Assembly: GCA_964352815.1 (NCBI GenBank)
Contig: CAYGTO010000007.1
Location: 1 to 64,000 of the forward strand
DNA: 64,000 nt
Origin: CAYGTO01 sp964352815
Lineage (GTDB): Bacteria > Pseudomonadota > Alphaproteobacteria > Rickettsiales > UBA3002
Reading direction: 5' to 3'
Part shown: positions 8,511 to 17,669 of the stretch, in pieces
How positions within the stretch are numbered: the first letter of the stretch is position 1
How the letters are laid out: each line of letters starts with the position of its first letter
Program-made: the position numbers and the translations under genes
The notes under the pieces: model-generated
What the model saw: the letters and a program-made list of their open reading frames with translations, nothing else
What the model was told of the DNA's origin: nothing
Databases searched by the model: none

Positions 8511-10505
8511 TTACAAATCCAGATTCTCGACAATGTCTTTTCCGTAAAGCTCCGTCTGTTCTTTGATAAACTGGAAGCGTAGTTCAGGCTTTTTACCCAT
8601 CAGCTGATCAACGCGCTCGCGGGTGTCTTCCACGTCTTCTTCTTTAATCATTACACGCAGAAGCTGTCTGTGTTCGGGGTTCATGGTGGTCTCTTTGAGT
8701 TGTGCTGGTGTCATTTCACCCAGTCCCTTAAAGCGCCCAACGTCGACCTTCCCACGACCTTTTTCGAGTTTTTTGACGATCGCATCTTTCTCTTTCTCAT
8801 CCATCGCATAATGTGATGTGGTACCTTGCGTGATCCGGAAGAGCGGCGGTTGCGCAAGATAGAGATGACCGGCGGCGATCAGCTCAGGCAGCTCCTGATA
8901 GAAAAATGTCATAAGCAGTGAAGCGATATGCGCGCCATCGACGTCGGCATCAGTCATGATCACGATTTTATCATAGCGCAGTGCATTCAGATCGAAATGC
9001 TTCCCACTGCCGCAGCCAAGCGCTTGCACCATATCGGAGATTTCTTGGTTGGCAGCGATTTTATCTTTCGTAGCGCTGGCAACGTTCAGGATTTTGCCGC
9101 GCAAGGGGAGAATGGCCTGCGTCTCGCGGTAGCGCGCTTGCTTTGCCGAACCGCCCGCCGAATCACCCTCAACCAGAAACAGCTCAGTACCATTGCGATC
9201 GGTACGTGAACAGTCTGCGAGTTTTCCGGGAAGGCGCAGGCGCTGTGTCGCGACTTTACGCGAAACGGATTTGTCCTGGCGGCGTTTGAGGCGCTCTTCG
9301 AGGCGGGCGATAATGGTTTCAAGCAGCGCATTCGCGCTTTCGGGATCACCGCTCAAGTAGTGATCAAACGGATCGCGCATGGCATTCTCAACAAGCTTCG
9401 TCGCGTCGGCGGAGACGAGCTTATCCTTAGTTTGGCCCTGAAATTGCGGGTCTTTGATAAAGAGCGAAACAATCACAATCGCGCTGCCCATAATGTCATC
9501 GGCGGTGATTTGCGCAGCTTTTTTATTTTTCGTGATCTCACCAAACTGCTTAAGCCCCTTGCTGAGCGCCGCACGAACACCGGTTTCATGGGTTCCGCCA
9601 TTCGGCGTCGGGATGGTGTTACAATAGTAGCTATGCTCGCTTTCTTCATCGGCAGGCCAGGTGATGGCCCATTCGACACGGCCTTTTTTATCAGCCAAAT
9701 CCGCTTCGCCGCAAAAGGCTTCGGAGGTCACGGTCGTGCGGCCATCAAGCAGCTGGTCGAGATAGTCCGCTAGTCCGCCGGGGAAATGAATCGTATCTTC
9801 TTCAGGGATAGATTTCGCCGCACCCGTCAGAAGCGATGGGTCACATTTCCAGCGAATTTCTACTCCGCGGAACAGGTAGGCCTTCGAGCGGACGAGCTTA
9901 TAGAGACGTTCTGCGCGGAACTTGGCTTTATCACCAAATATTTCCGTATCAGGCTGGAAGGTCACGCTAGTGCCGCGACGGTTTTTAATGGTGCCACCTT
10001 TTTTGATTTTCGAGGTGGGTAGGCCGCGCTCATAGGTCTGGGTGTAGAGTGTTTGGTCGCGAATCACTTCTACTTCGAGGTGCGAAGCGAGGGCGTTCAC
10101 GACAGAGATCCCTACACCGTGCAACCCACCGGCGGTGGAATAGTTTTTATCTGAAAATTTCCCGCCGGCATGCAGCGTGGTGAGAATCACCTCAAGGGCT
10201 GATTTTTTCTTAAATTTAGGATGTGGATCGATGGGGATTCCGCGGCCATTATCGCTAATGGTGACGAGATTATCAGTGCCTAGCTCAATCTCAATGCGGG
10301 TTGCATGGCCGGCGACCGCTTCATCCATCGAATTATCGAACACCTCACTGACCAGGTGGTGCATGGCGTGTTCGTCCTTGCCGCCAATATACATGCCCGG
10401 ACGTTTGCGCACTGGCTCGAGCCCTTCGAGGACCTCGATATCCTTTGCGGAGTAGTCGCTATTAGGCGCTTTGCGCGCGGCATTTCCATCAAATAGGTCT
10501 GACAT
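8511..10505 (-). CDS. parE: DNA topoisomerase IV subunit B
   Basis: ATPase subunit of topoisomerase IV, which decatenates chromosomes with ParC. Domains in order are the GHKL ATPase (EVFDNSMDEA, DNGRGIPIDPHPK, GGLHGVGISVVNAL), the transducer, the TOPRIM domain (LVEGDSAGGSAKQAR near residue 445, then IMTDADVDGAHI), and the C-terminal gyrase B domain (GRFKGLGEM). At 664 residues, and with the short ATPase-to-TOPRIM spacing, it fits alphaproteobacterial ParE rather than GyrB. It is 50 bp downstream of mfd on the same strand. A GyrB paralogue would be expected elsewhere. Confidence 0.92.
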   Translation of the reverse strand: MSDLFDGNAARKAPNSDYSAKDIEVLEGLEPVRKRPGMYIGGKDEHAMHHLVSEVFDNSMDEAVAGHATRIEIELGTDNLVTISDNGRGIPIDPHPKFKKKSALEVILTTLHAGGKFSDKNYSTAGGLHGVGISVVNALASHLEVEVIRDQTLYTQTYERGLPTSKIKKGGTIKNRRGTSVTFQPDTEIFGDKAKFRAERLYKLVRSKAYLFRGVEIRWKCDPSLLTGAAKSIPEEDTIHFPGGLADYLDQLLDGRTTVTSEAFCGEADLADKKGRVEWAITWPADEESEHSYYCNTIPTPNGGTHETGVRAALSKGLKQFGEITKNKKAAQITADDIMGSAIVIVSLFIKDPQFQGQTKDKLVSADATKLVENAMRDPFDHYLSGDPESANALLETIIARLEERLKRRQDKSVSRKVATQRLRLPGKLADCSRTDRNGTELFLVEGDSAGGSAKQARYRETQAILPLRGKILNVASATKDKIAANQEISDMVQALGCGSGKHFDLNALRYDKIVIMTDADVDGAHIASLLMTFFYQELPELIAAGHLYLAQPPLFRITQGTTSHYAMDEKEKDAIVKKLEKGRGKVDVGRFKGLGEMTPAQLKETTMNPEHRQLLRVMIKEEDVEDTRERVDQLMGKKPELRFQFIKEQTELYGKDIVENLDL

Positions 10506-10555
10506 ATTCTCTTAAATAGCGCTGTATCCCTTGCTTGCCAAGGGTTTTGTTACGT

Positions 10556-13500
10556 TTATGCCGCCAATTGCACAATCTGATTCACCGATTCCTTCACCCC
10601 ATGCACCCGGTCTTTCAATTTCGGGAAATTCTTCGTCAATACCAGCTTTTGGTCCGGGCGGAGCTTATATTTATTAGGGAATTGGCGGATTAGGCTGATC
10701 AGCGCCTCGGGCTTAGCGAAATGATTATCGCGGAACTGAATCACCGCGCCTTTCGGCCCGGCATCAAGCCGCTCAATATTAGCCTGTCTGCACGTTTGTT
10801 TGAGGCGGATAATATCGAGGAGCTGCTCGACTTCACGCGGCAGGGAACCGAAACGATCGGCCAGTTCGGCAGCGAAATCATCAACATCCTCACTGTTTTT
10901 CAGGTTGGCGAGGCGGCGATACAGCCCCATACGCAGGGAAATATCCTCGACATAGGCGTCGGGGATGAGGGCGGAAATGCCGAGATTAATTTGCGGCGAC
11001 CAATCCGAATCGGCCGCTTCATCCTCACCTGCCACGCCATCTTTGGCCTTAGCGATGGCCTCCTCAAGCATTTGCTGATACAGCTCCACGCCTACTTCAC
11101 GGACATGGCCCGATTGCTCCTCACCCAGCAGATTCCCAAAGCCGCGAATATCCATATCGTGGCTGGCGAGGGCGAAGCCAGCGCCGAGAGAATCGAGCTT
11201 CTGCATGACTTCAAGGCGCTTGAACGTATTTTGCGTGAGCGGGGTGCGCGGCGGCAAGGTGAAATAGCAATAAGCGCGAATCTTCCCGCGGCCCACACGG
11301 CCACGAAGCTGATAGAGCTGGGCGAGGCCGAAAAGATGCGCATGGTCGATGATCATGGTGTTCGCGCGCGGAATGTCGATCCCCGATTCGATGATCGCCG
11401 TGCTGAGGAGAAGGTCATATGTGCCTTCGTAAAATTCGTTCATAATGCTGTCGAGCTCGCCGGCGGCCATCTGCCCATGGGCGATGGCGATTTTGATGTC
11501 AGGGACCAGCTCGCGAAGTTTCACATGGAGCTCGGTGAGATATTTAATGCGCGGTGTGACATAGAAAATCTGTCCGCCGCGATGATATTCTCGCATGATT
11601 GCCTCGCTGATGGAGACGCCGTCATAGGGCATGGTGAAACTGCGAATGGCGAGCCGATCAACCGGCGGGGTGGTGATGAGCGAAAGCTCGCGTACACCGC
11701 TGAGGGCGAGCTGTAAGGTGCGCGGAATTGGGGTGGCCGACAGGGTGAGGATATGCACATTGGCGCGGAGTTTCTTAAGTTTTTCTTTTTGTTTTACGCC
11801 GAAACGCTGTTCTTCATCGACAATCACAAGGCCAAGGTTTTTAAAGGCAACCTTTTCTGCGAGCAGCGCATGGGTGCCGATGACAATGTCACAGCGGCCA
11901 TCCGCGAGCATGTCATGGGTTTCTTTTTGTTCTTTCGCGCTGCGCAAACGTGACAGGGAACGGATTTCGAACGGCAACTCTTTGAACCGTTCGGTGAAGG
12001 TATGCATGTGCTGGCGCGCGAGCAGGGTGGTGGGCGCGACGATGGCCACTTGAACCGGGTTGTCCTTATCTGCAACAGCCGCGAAGGCAGCGCGTAACGC
12101 GATTTCGGTTTTACCGAAGCCAACATCGCCGCAGACGAGCCGGTCCATCGATTGGCCCGAAGCGAGGTTGCTGAGTGTGTCGTCGATTGCTTGTTGTTGG
12201 TCATCGGTAGGCTCATAGGGAAAACGGCCAGCGAATTCGGCATACGCATCATCGGCAGGCGCTAAGGTGCGGCCCGGCTTTAGCGCGCGCTTAGCCGCGA
12301 TTTTGAGTAGCTCCTCCGCAGCGAGCTTAATACGCTCTTTCATTTTGGCCTTGCGTGATTGCCAGCCCGCGCCGCCGAGCTTGTCGAGCTGCACGCCGTC
12401 TTCATCCGAGCCGAAGCGTGAGATCAGTTCGATATTTTCGACCGGGAGGAAGAGCTTATCATCGCCGGCATAGAGCAATTTGACGCAATCATGCTTGGTG
12501 CCCGAGGCCTCAACGGTGACCAGCCCATCGAACTTACCAATGCCATGTTCTTTATGCACCACCAGCTCGCCGATATCGAAGCCAGCTGCCTCTTGCATGA
12601 AGACTTCAAGCGGCCGTTTCTTTTTAGCGTGGGTGCGGATGACGCGCTGGCCGAGCAAGTCAGATTCGGTGATGATGCACAGCGCGTCGCTTTCCAGGCC
12701 GCTGCTGAGGGGCAGGGTGGTGAGGAAGGCTTCATTTGCTTGGCTGCGCTTGGCCGGGAGCGCGCTCGCCGATTCGACGGGGATGGGCTGAATCGCGTGA
12801 TGTTTCAGCATCTCAGAGAGGCGGGTCATACTGCCCAGTGAGCTTGCGGCAATTAGCGTTGGGCAGGAGCGCGCTTGAATAAAATCACTGGCGCGGGCGA
12901 TGCGTTCTTGCGCGGCGGCGCTGCCTTCCTTGGCGAACATGGGGATATTCTTCCAGCCCATCGTGACTGCGCCGGGCGTGTCGTCTGAAACGCGGAACGG
13001 GGTGAGGTGCACAACTTTTTTCGCAATCCCGGCAGAAGCCGGGATTGCTTCCATCAGAGACACTAGACCCCGGTTTTCACCTGGGTTGCGGGCTGTAATG
13101 TAGAACATCTCCGGCGGTAGCGGGCGGTAAGGTGATTCGCGCAGCTCTTTATGCTGCTTCACATTCTCCAGCGCGTTGGCACGTGCATCATAATAGTCCC
13201 GCAGCAGCTCGTAGCGATCATTCAGCGTGTGTTCGAGCTGATAATCTTCGACCAGCAGCGCGTTTGGGAGATAATCAAATAGCGTATCAACCGATTCGTA
13301 AAAAAGCGGTAGCCAATGTTCCATCCCCGGATGCGAACGGCCGGCGGAGATGGCTTCATAGAGCGGATCATCGCGGACCTGCGCACCAAAGCGATCACGA
13401 TAGCCTTTGCGGAAACGCTCAATGCGTTCCTCATTCATCAGAATCTCATTCACTGGGCTTAATGTGACCAATGTCAGCGCGCCGCTGCTACGTTGGGTCA

Positions 13501-14101
13501 TCGGGTCCAGGCTGGCGATCGACTCGATGTCATCACCGAACAGATCGAGGCGAATCGCATCCTCGGAACCGGGCGGGAAGATGTCAATAATACCGCCGCG
13601 CAGGGCGAATTCCCCCGGCTCCATCACCTTGCTCACCCGCTGATAGCCGTTGGTGGTGAGAAAGCCGGTGAGTTCGGTTTCATCCAGCGCTTCGCCCGGG
13701 CTGAGGGTGAGCTGGGCGTTCTTGAGTAGTGCATGGGGTGGGAGTTTCTGAATGATTGCGCTGGCAGTGGTGACGATGATGCGTGGTGCGCCCGACGGCT
13801 GAGTCAGCTGACATAATGCCTGCATGCGTTCGGTGACAATCCTGTGGGCCGGAGAAACGCGATCATAGGGCAAACAATCCCAGGCAGGGAAGGCGATCAC
13901 TTCCGCATCCGGGGCAAAAAACGCTGCGCTCTGGGTGATTTCTTCCGTATCGCGGTCTTGGTGTGTCACGCAAAGAATGGGTGAATCAGACGCTTTCGAC
14001 AGCTCGGCAAGCAATAGGCCTCTAGCGCCGCTGGGTATGGGAGCGAACGTAAGCTGGTCATGGGAGCCGAGCAATGCGGCCATTTGGGTGGCATCAGCCA
14101 T
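10556..14101 (-). CDS. mfd: Transcription-repair coupling factor, with repeat-derived insertion
   Basis: DNA translocase that removes RNA polymerase stalled at lesions and recruits UvrA. From the ATG at 14101 it has 1181 residues (E. coli Mfd: 1148). Order: UvrB-like N-terminal modules (PAWDCLPYDRVSP), the RNA-polymerase-interaction region (GELVVHKEHGIGKFDGL), translocase motifs (VCGDVGFGKTEIALR near residue 660, DEEQRFGVKQ, QLRGRVGRG) and the C-terminal TRCF domain. Residues about 338-360 (NPGENRG...IPASAGIA) are encoded by a palindromic element (13023-13089) and are not family sequence. The same frame is open up to 14290, but that extension reads through another repeat and the 3' end of sdhE. 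No clear ribosome-binding site lies before 14101. Confidence 0.93.
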   Translation of the reverse strand: MADATQMAALLGSHDQLTFAPIPSGARGLLLAELSKASDSPILCVTHQDRDTEEITQSAAFFAPDAEVIAFPAWDCLPYDRVSPAHRIVTERMQALCQLTQPSGAPRIIVTTASAIIQKLPPHALLKNAQLTLSPGEALDETELTGFLTTNGYQRVSKVMEPGEFALRGGIIDIFPPGSEDAIRLDLFGDDIESIASLDPMTQRSSGALTLVTLSPVNEILMNEERIERFRKGYRDRFGAQVRDDPLYEAISAGRSHPGMEHWLPLFYESVDTLFDYLPNALLVEDYQLEHTLNDRYELLRDYYDARANALENVKQHKELRESPYRPLPPEMFYITARNPGENRGLVSLMEAIPASAGIAKKVVHLTPFRVSDDTPGAVTMGWKNIPMFAKEGSAAAQERIARASDFIQARSCPTLIAASSLGSMTRLSEMLKHHAIQPIPVESASALPAKRSQANEAFLTTLPLSSGLESDALCIITESDLLGQRVIRTHAKKKRPLEVFMQEAAGFDIGELVVHKEHGIGKFDGLVTVEASGTKHDCVKLLYAGDDKLFLPVENIELISRFGSDEDGVQLDKLGGAGWQSRKAKMKERIKLAAEELLKIAAKRALKPGRTLAPADDAYAEFAGRFPYEPTDDQQQAIDDTLSNLASGQSMDRLVCGDVGFGKTEIALRAAFAAVADKDNPVQVAIVAPTTLLARQHMHTFTERFKELPFEIRSLSRLRSAKEQKETHDMLADGRCDIVIGTHALLAEKVAFKNLGLVIVDEEQRFGVKQKEKLKKLRANVHILTLSATPIPRTLQLALSGVRELSLITTPPVDRLAIRSFTMPYDGVSISEAIMREYHRGGQIFYVTPRIKYLTELHVKLRELVPDIKIAIAHGQMAAGELDSIMNEFYEGTYDLLLSTAIIESGIDIPRANTMIIDHAHLFGLAQLYQLRGRVGRGKIRAYCYFTLPPRTPLTQNTFKRLEVMQKLDSLGAGFALASHDMDIRGFGNLLGEEQSGHVREVGVELYQQMLEEAIAKAKDGVAGEDEAADSDWSPQINLGISALIPDAYVEDISLRMGLYRRLANLKNSEDVDDFAAELADRFGSLPREVEQLLDIIRLKQTCRQANIERLDAGPKGAVIQFRDNHFAKPEALISLIRQFPNKYKLRPDQKLVLTKNFPKLKDRVHGVKESVNQIVQLAA
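13023..13089. repeat. Two-hairpin palindromic element inside mfd (GCAAT type)
   Basis: 67-bp element within the coding sequence of mfd. One arm is a perfect hairpin, GCAATCCCGGC-AGAA-GCCGGGATTGC in two 11-nt halves (13023-13048); the other is CCCGG-TTTTCA-CCTGGG with outer GGGTTGC (13070-13089). On the minus strand it begins GCAACCCAGGTG and continues CCGGGGTCTAGTGTCT, the same order as the intergenic copy at 63238-63301. It is translated in frame as about 23 residues of Mfd. Confidence 0.8.
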
Positions 14102-14143
14102 GCTGGGGATATAGGAAGCTTTTGCGAGAAAGTCTAGATAAAC

Positions 14144-14209
14144 GTCATCCCGTGGCTTGATCGCGGTATCTAAAGCTTTAGAGATCCCGTGGTCAAGCCA
14201 CGGGATGAC
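14144..14209. repeat. GTCAT...ATGAC two-hairpin element between sdhE and mfd
   Basis: 66-bp element with outer ends GTCATCCCGTGG and CCACGGGATGAC, so the outer ends pair with each other (GTCATCCCGTGGCTTGA against TCAAGCCACGGGATGAC, one 17-nt perfect inverted repeat). It lies two bases past the sdhE stop and 42 bp upstream of the chosen mfd start. The mfd frame stays open through it, so it could in principle encode an N-terminal extension. Confidence 0.8.
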
Positions 14210-14211
14210 GG

Positions 14212-14508
14212 CTATATACTTGGCATTTTCTCGAGGAATGTTTGATATTCTGGCGTTGGGCATTGACGCTTTTTGGTCAGCCATTTCCAAATATCGTCAT
14301 CATCTTCTTCCAGAAAGCGTTCGAACAGCTTGAGTTCCGCATCATTCATGCTTTCAAGGTGTTCATCGCAAAAGGGCCCGAGAATCACATCGGTTTCCTT
14401 GCAGCCACGGTGCCAGCTCTGATAGCGCGCACGTTTTTTGCGAATCTCAAGATCAGGAGAAACATCAATCGTGCGTTGCGTTTTGAGCGAAATCACTTTA
14501 TCATCCAT
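14212..14508 (-). CDS. sdhE: FAD assembly factor SdhE (SDHAF2/Sdh5 family)
   Basis: Small helical protein that promotes covalent attachment of FAD to the succinate dehydrogenase flavoprotein. The family core is present: RARYQSWHRGCKETDVILGP with the RGxxE motif at R34-G35-C36-K37-E38, followed by an acidic helical stretch (EEDDDDIWKWL) and PTPEYQTFL. It has 98 residues, slightly long because of a 20-residue N-terminal extension. Its place between recG and mfd is a common alphaproteobacterial arrangement. The start is 39 bp from a divergent gene. Confidence 0.88.
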   Translation of the reverse strand: MDDKVISLKTQRTIDVSPDLEIRKKRARYQSWHRGCKETDVILGPFCDEHLESMNDAELKLFERFLEEDDDDIWKWLTKKRQCPTPEYQTFLEKMPSI

Positions 14509-14547
14509 ATCAATAACGTAATCAATTAACGCGGCTTACGCAAGTCT

Positions 14548-15465
14548 ATGAACGCTCTTTCCGCACGCCAAAATGACGCTGTCATCGCGATCTGCCAGAA
14601 TAACGCGGCGCAAACCATTACGGTTTCCATTGCGAATGAAGAAGCCGCAGAGATGCTGGGCTATGACGATAGCGCGGCGTTGCATGATACCAATTTTTTG
14701 ACATTGGTGAGCGAGAAGGTACGCGAGGCGATCCTAGAGAATGTTGAATTCGAAGATGATAGCCATGATGTCGATCAAGTGCTCGCCCGTAGCCGCGAAT
14801 TTAAAATGATCCATCAAGATGGTCGCGAAGTTGCGTGCGATGTCAAAGTGACGCGCATGATGGCGCCGGATGGGAATCATCATTTCCGCCTTGTGCTGCG
14901 TGATGATAAGGCGAAGCGCGAAGAGAATATGTTGATTCGTGCAATTCATGACAATTTGGCGGGGTATGCCGTCATGGATGAGGCGCTGATGGTGCCGAAT
15001 CGCCAGAGCACGTTCGATTTCCTGAAGACAGTTGTGCGTCATGTCAGCCAGCATGAGCTTTCCGCCTGTTTTGCGGTGGTGCGCTTGGATCGCTATGAAA
15101 AGAGTATCGCGCGCTATGGTGAAGATGGCACGAATGAACAGCTGCGCTTTGTGATTGAGGGTATGATCCGTAATTTTCGTTCGGATGATGTGATTTGCTA
15201 TCTTGGCAACGGGCTAGTGGGGATCGTGCTATTCAATATTCCGCATGACTCTGTACGCGTTGTGCTTAACCGATTGCGCTGGAACATTGCGACACGCAAA
15301 ATAGAATATGGCGGAAAGAAAGATTTCTCGATCACGGTGAGCATTACCTTTAAATATTTGAGCGAAGATGACGAAGCGGAAGATATTGTTGATCGATGTG
15401 AGACGCTGATTGCTTCGATCGATGTCGAAAAACGCGGCGAAATGAATGAATTCGCCTCTGCTTAG
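14548..15465 (+). CDS. PAS domain protein with degenerate GGDEF domain
   Basis: A 305-residue soluble protein. Residues about 20-130 look like a PAS sensor (NEEAAEMLGYDDSAAL, HQDGREVACDVKVTRM). Residues about 155-295 follow the diguanylate cyclase fold (NRQSTFDFLK, ACFAVVRLDRYEKSIARYG, SITVSITFKYL), but the signature position reads CYLGNGLVGIVL instead of a GGDEF loop. It is therefore unlikely to make c-di-GMP and may be a sensor or binding protein. It is immediately upstream of recG (8 bp) and divergent from sdhE. The domain call is from pattern; a search would settle it. Confidence 0.65.
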   Translation: MNALSARQNDAVIAICQNNAAQTITVSIANEEAAEMLGYDDSAALHDTNFLTLVSEKVREAILENVEFEDDSHDVDQVLARSREFKMIHQDGREVACDVKVTRMMAPDGNHHFRLVLRDDKAKREENMLIRAIHDNLAGYAVMDEALMVPNRQSTFDFLKTVVRHVSQHELSACFAVVRLDRYEKSIARYGEDGTNEQLRFVIEGMIRNFRSDDVICYLGNGLVGIVLFNIPHDSVRVVLNRLRWNIATRKIEYGGKKDFSITVSITFKYLSEDDEAEDIVDRCETLIASIDVEKRGEMNEFASA

Positions 15466-15473
15466 GCCTCACT

Positions 15474-17669
15474 ATGGCCTCATCTGTACACATTACTCCC
15501 TCCTCTAAGACGGATCACTTGCCTTCTACACTGCTTAGGCCCATCACCTCTATTAAAGGCGTCGGTCCGGCTATTGCGGGAAAGCTTGGTCAGCTATGTC
15601 GCTCGAGTCGCGCGGGATTGCTTGAACCATCGGACATAGCCACGCCATGCCGGGTGAAAGATTTATTGTTTCATTTGCCAAGTAGCATTATTGACCGGCG
15701 AAAGGTGGTCTCGATTGGTGAGGCGCAAGATGGCCAGATTGTGACGTTGATTGTCGATGTAGGTGATCACTTCACCTCGAAACGCCGTGGGCAGCCCTAC
15801 CGAATCCATGTGAGTGATGCGAGTGGTAGTATGCAGCTCGTCTTCTTTCATGCGCGTGGAGATTATTTGACGAAGCTGATGCCAGCGAGAGAAAAGCGGG
15901 TGATTTCAGGACGGGTTGAGCTATTTGATGGGGTGAAGCAAATGTCGCACCCAGACATTATCGCGCCGCCGGAGCAGCTCGAACGCGTGGCGCGGGTCGA
16001 GCCACAATACCCGCTGACGGCTGGGGTATCACAAAAGCAAATTCAAAAGGCGATGGGTCAGCTTTTGAGCGATACGGAATCAGTCTCGTTACCTGAATGG
16101 GCAGACCAGACGTTTACTGAGCGGCAGCAATGGATGCCAAGCATGCAGGCGCTGCATGCGGCGCATCACCCTGAATCACTCGCGGATGTCGAGCCCGATG
16201 CATTACCGCGACAGCGGCTAGCCTATGATGAGTTGCTTGCTCACCAACTCGCGATGGCGCTGATGCGCGAGCAGCACCATGCGCTGCCGGCGGTGAAAAT
16301 ATCAGGGCAATCGACGCTCCAACAGCAGGTGATGGATGCGCTGCCCTTCACGCTGACTGATGGGCAAAAACAGGTGCTTGCAGAGATTGAATCGGATATG
16401 GCTAGCGGTGCGCGGATGATGCGCTTGCTACAAGGCGATGTGGGCAGCGGGAAGACGGTGGTGTGCTTGCTTGCGATGGCGAATGCGGTGGCGCAGGGTT
16501 ATCAATGCGCGCTCATGGTGCCGACGGAAATTCTCGGCCGTCAGCATGCGATGAGCCTCGCGCGGATGGCGGAAGCGGCAGGCATGCGCGTGGGCATGCT
16601 GAATGGGAAATTAAAAAAATCAGAGCGCGAGCAGCGGCTTCAAGCGATTGCTTCAGGCGAGATGGATATTGTCGTCGGGACACACGCACTGTTCCAAGAG
16701 TCCGTACAGTTCAAACAGCTCGGTCTCGTCGTGATTGATGAGCAGCACCGTTTCGGGGTGAATCAGCGTATCGCTCTGTCCGAAAAGGGGGATACGCCGC
16801 ACACGCTGCTGATGACTGCGACGCCGATTCCGCGCACGCTGACCATGACGGCCTATGGCGATATGGATTGTTCGCTTCTGACCGAAAAGCCAGCGAATCG
16901 GAAACCGATTGATACGCGCGCCGTGCCATTACCGCGGATTGATGAGGTAATCGCAGGGATTGGCCGGGCGATAGAGCAAGGCGAGAAGGTCTATTGGATT
17001 TGCCCGCTTGTAGAAGAAAAAGAACCGGACATGCTCGGCCATTCCTTCGCAGGTGATTTGGCGGCAGCGGAAGAGCGTTACCATGTGTTCCAGAAGATCT
17101 TTGGCCCGCATGGTATGGGTGTAGGGCTCGTCCATGGTAAGATGAAACCTGCGGACCGTGAGCCTGTGATGGCCGGGTTTGCGGGCGATCAGTTTCAGGT
17201 TTTGGTGGCGACGACGGTGGTGGAAGTCGGCGTTGATGTGCCCGATGCGACGATTATTGTGATTGAGCATGCGGAGCGTTTCGGCCTGGCGCAGCTGCAT
17301 CAGTTGAGAGGCCGGGTAGGGCGGAGTGATAAACAGTCACGCTGCATTTTGCTCTATTCGGAGCGCGTAAGCGAAGTGGCGCGGCGGCGGCTGTCGATCA
17401 TGCGTGAAAGCAATGATGGGTTTTACATCGCTGAGGAAGATTTGAATCTGCGCGGTGCGGGCGAGGTGCTTGGTACGAAGCAGAGCGGGTTGCCGAATTT
17501 TCATTTTGCTGATTTGTTGAAACATCGCGAGCTGATGATTGCCGCGCGGAATGATGTTAAACTCGCATTACACCAAGACCCCGAATTAAAAGGCGAACGC
17601 GGCCAGGCGTTACGCCAGCTCCTCGTCTTATTTGATTATGATGACAGTGTGTTACGCCGGGTGGGCTAA
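15474..17669 (+). CDS. recG: ATP-dependent DNA helicase RecG
   Basis: Branch-migrating helicase that remodels stalled forks and recombination intermediates. The wedge/OB region is at the N-terminus (LLFHLPSSIIDRR), then superfamily 2 motifs: LLQGDVGSGKTVVCLLAM, GTHALFQ, VVIDEQHRFGVNQR, MTATPIPRTL, VVEVGVDVPDA, QLHQLRGRVGRS. The C-terminal domain has DLNLRGAGEVLGTKQSGLP. At 731 residues it is slightly longer than E. coli RecG (693). The last 18 nt overlap the convergent lpxB. Confidence 0.95.
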   Translation: MASSVHITPSSKTDHLPSTLLRPITSIKGVGPAIAGKLGQLCRSSRAGLLEPSDIATPCRVKDLLFHLPSSIIDRRKVVSIGEAQDGQIVTLIVDVGDHFTSKRRGQPYRIHVSDASGSMQLVFFHARGDYLTKLMPAREKRVISGRVELFDGVKQMSHPDIIAPPEQLERVARVEPQYPLTAGVSQKQIQKAMGQLLSDTESVSLPEWADQTFTERQQWMPSMQALHAAHHPESLADVEPDALPRQRLAYDELLAHQLAMALMREQHHALPAVKISGQSTLQQQVMDALPFTLTDGQKQVLAEIESDMASGARMMRLLQGDVGSGKTVVCLLAMANAVAQGYQCALMVPTEILGRQHAMSLARMAEAAGMRVGMLNGKLKKSEREQRLQAIASGEMDIVVGTHALFQESVQFKQLGLVVIDEQHRFGVNQRIALSEKGDTPHTLLMTATPIPRTLTMTAYGDMDCSLLTEKPANRKPIDTRAVPLPRIDEVIAGIGRAIEQGEKVYWICPLVEEKEPDMLGHSFAGDLAAAEERYHVFQKIFGPHGMGVGLVHGKMKPADREPVMAGFAGDQFQVLVATTVVEVGVDVPDATIIVIEHAERFGLAQLHQLRGRVGRSDKQSRCILLYSERVSEVARRRLSIMRESNDGFYIAEEDLNLRGAGEVLGTKQSGLPNFHFADLLKHRELMIAARNDVKLALHQDPELKGERGQALRQLLVLFDYDDSVLRRVG

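Noticed and set aside
10721..11716. 331-codon open frame on the plus strand
   Set aside because: It is the antisense of mfd; the minus frame has all Mfd motifs and the plus frame has no ribosome-binding site or family features.
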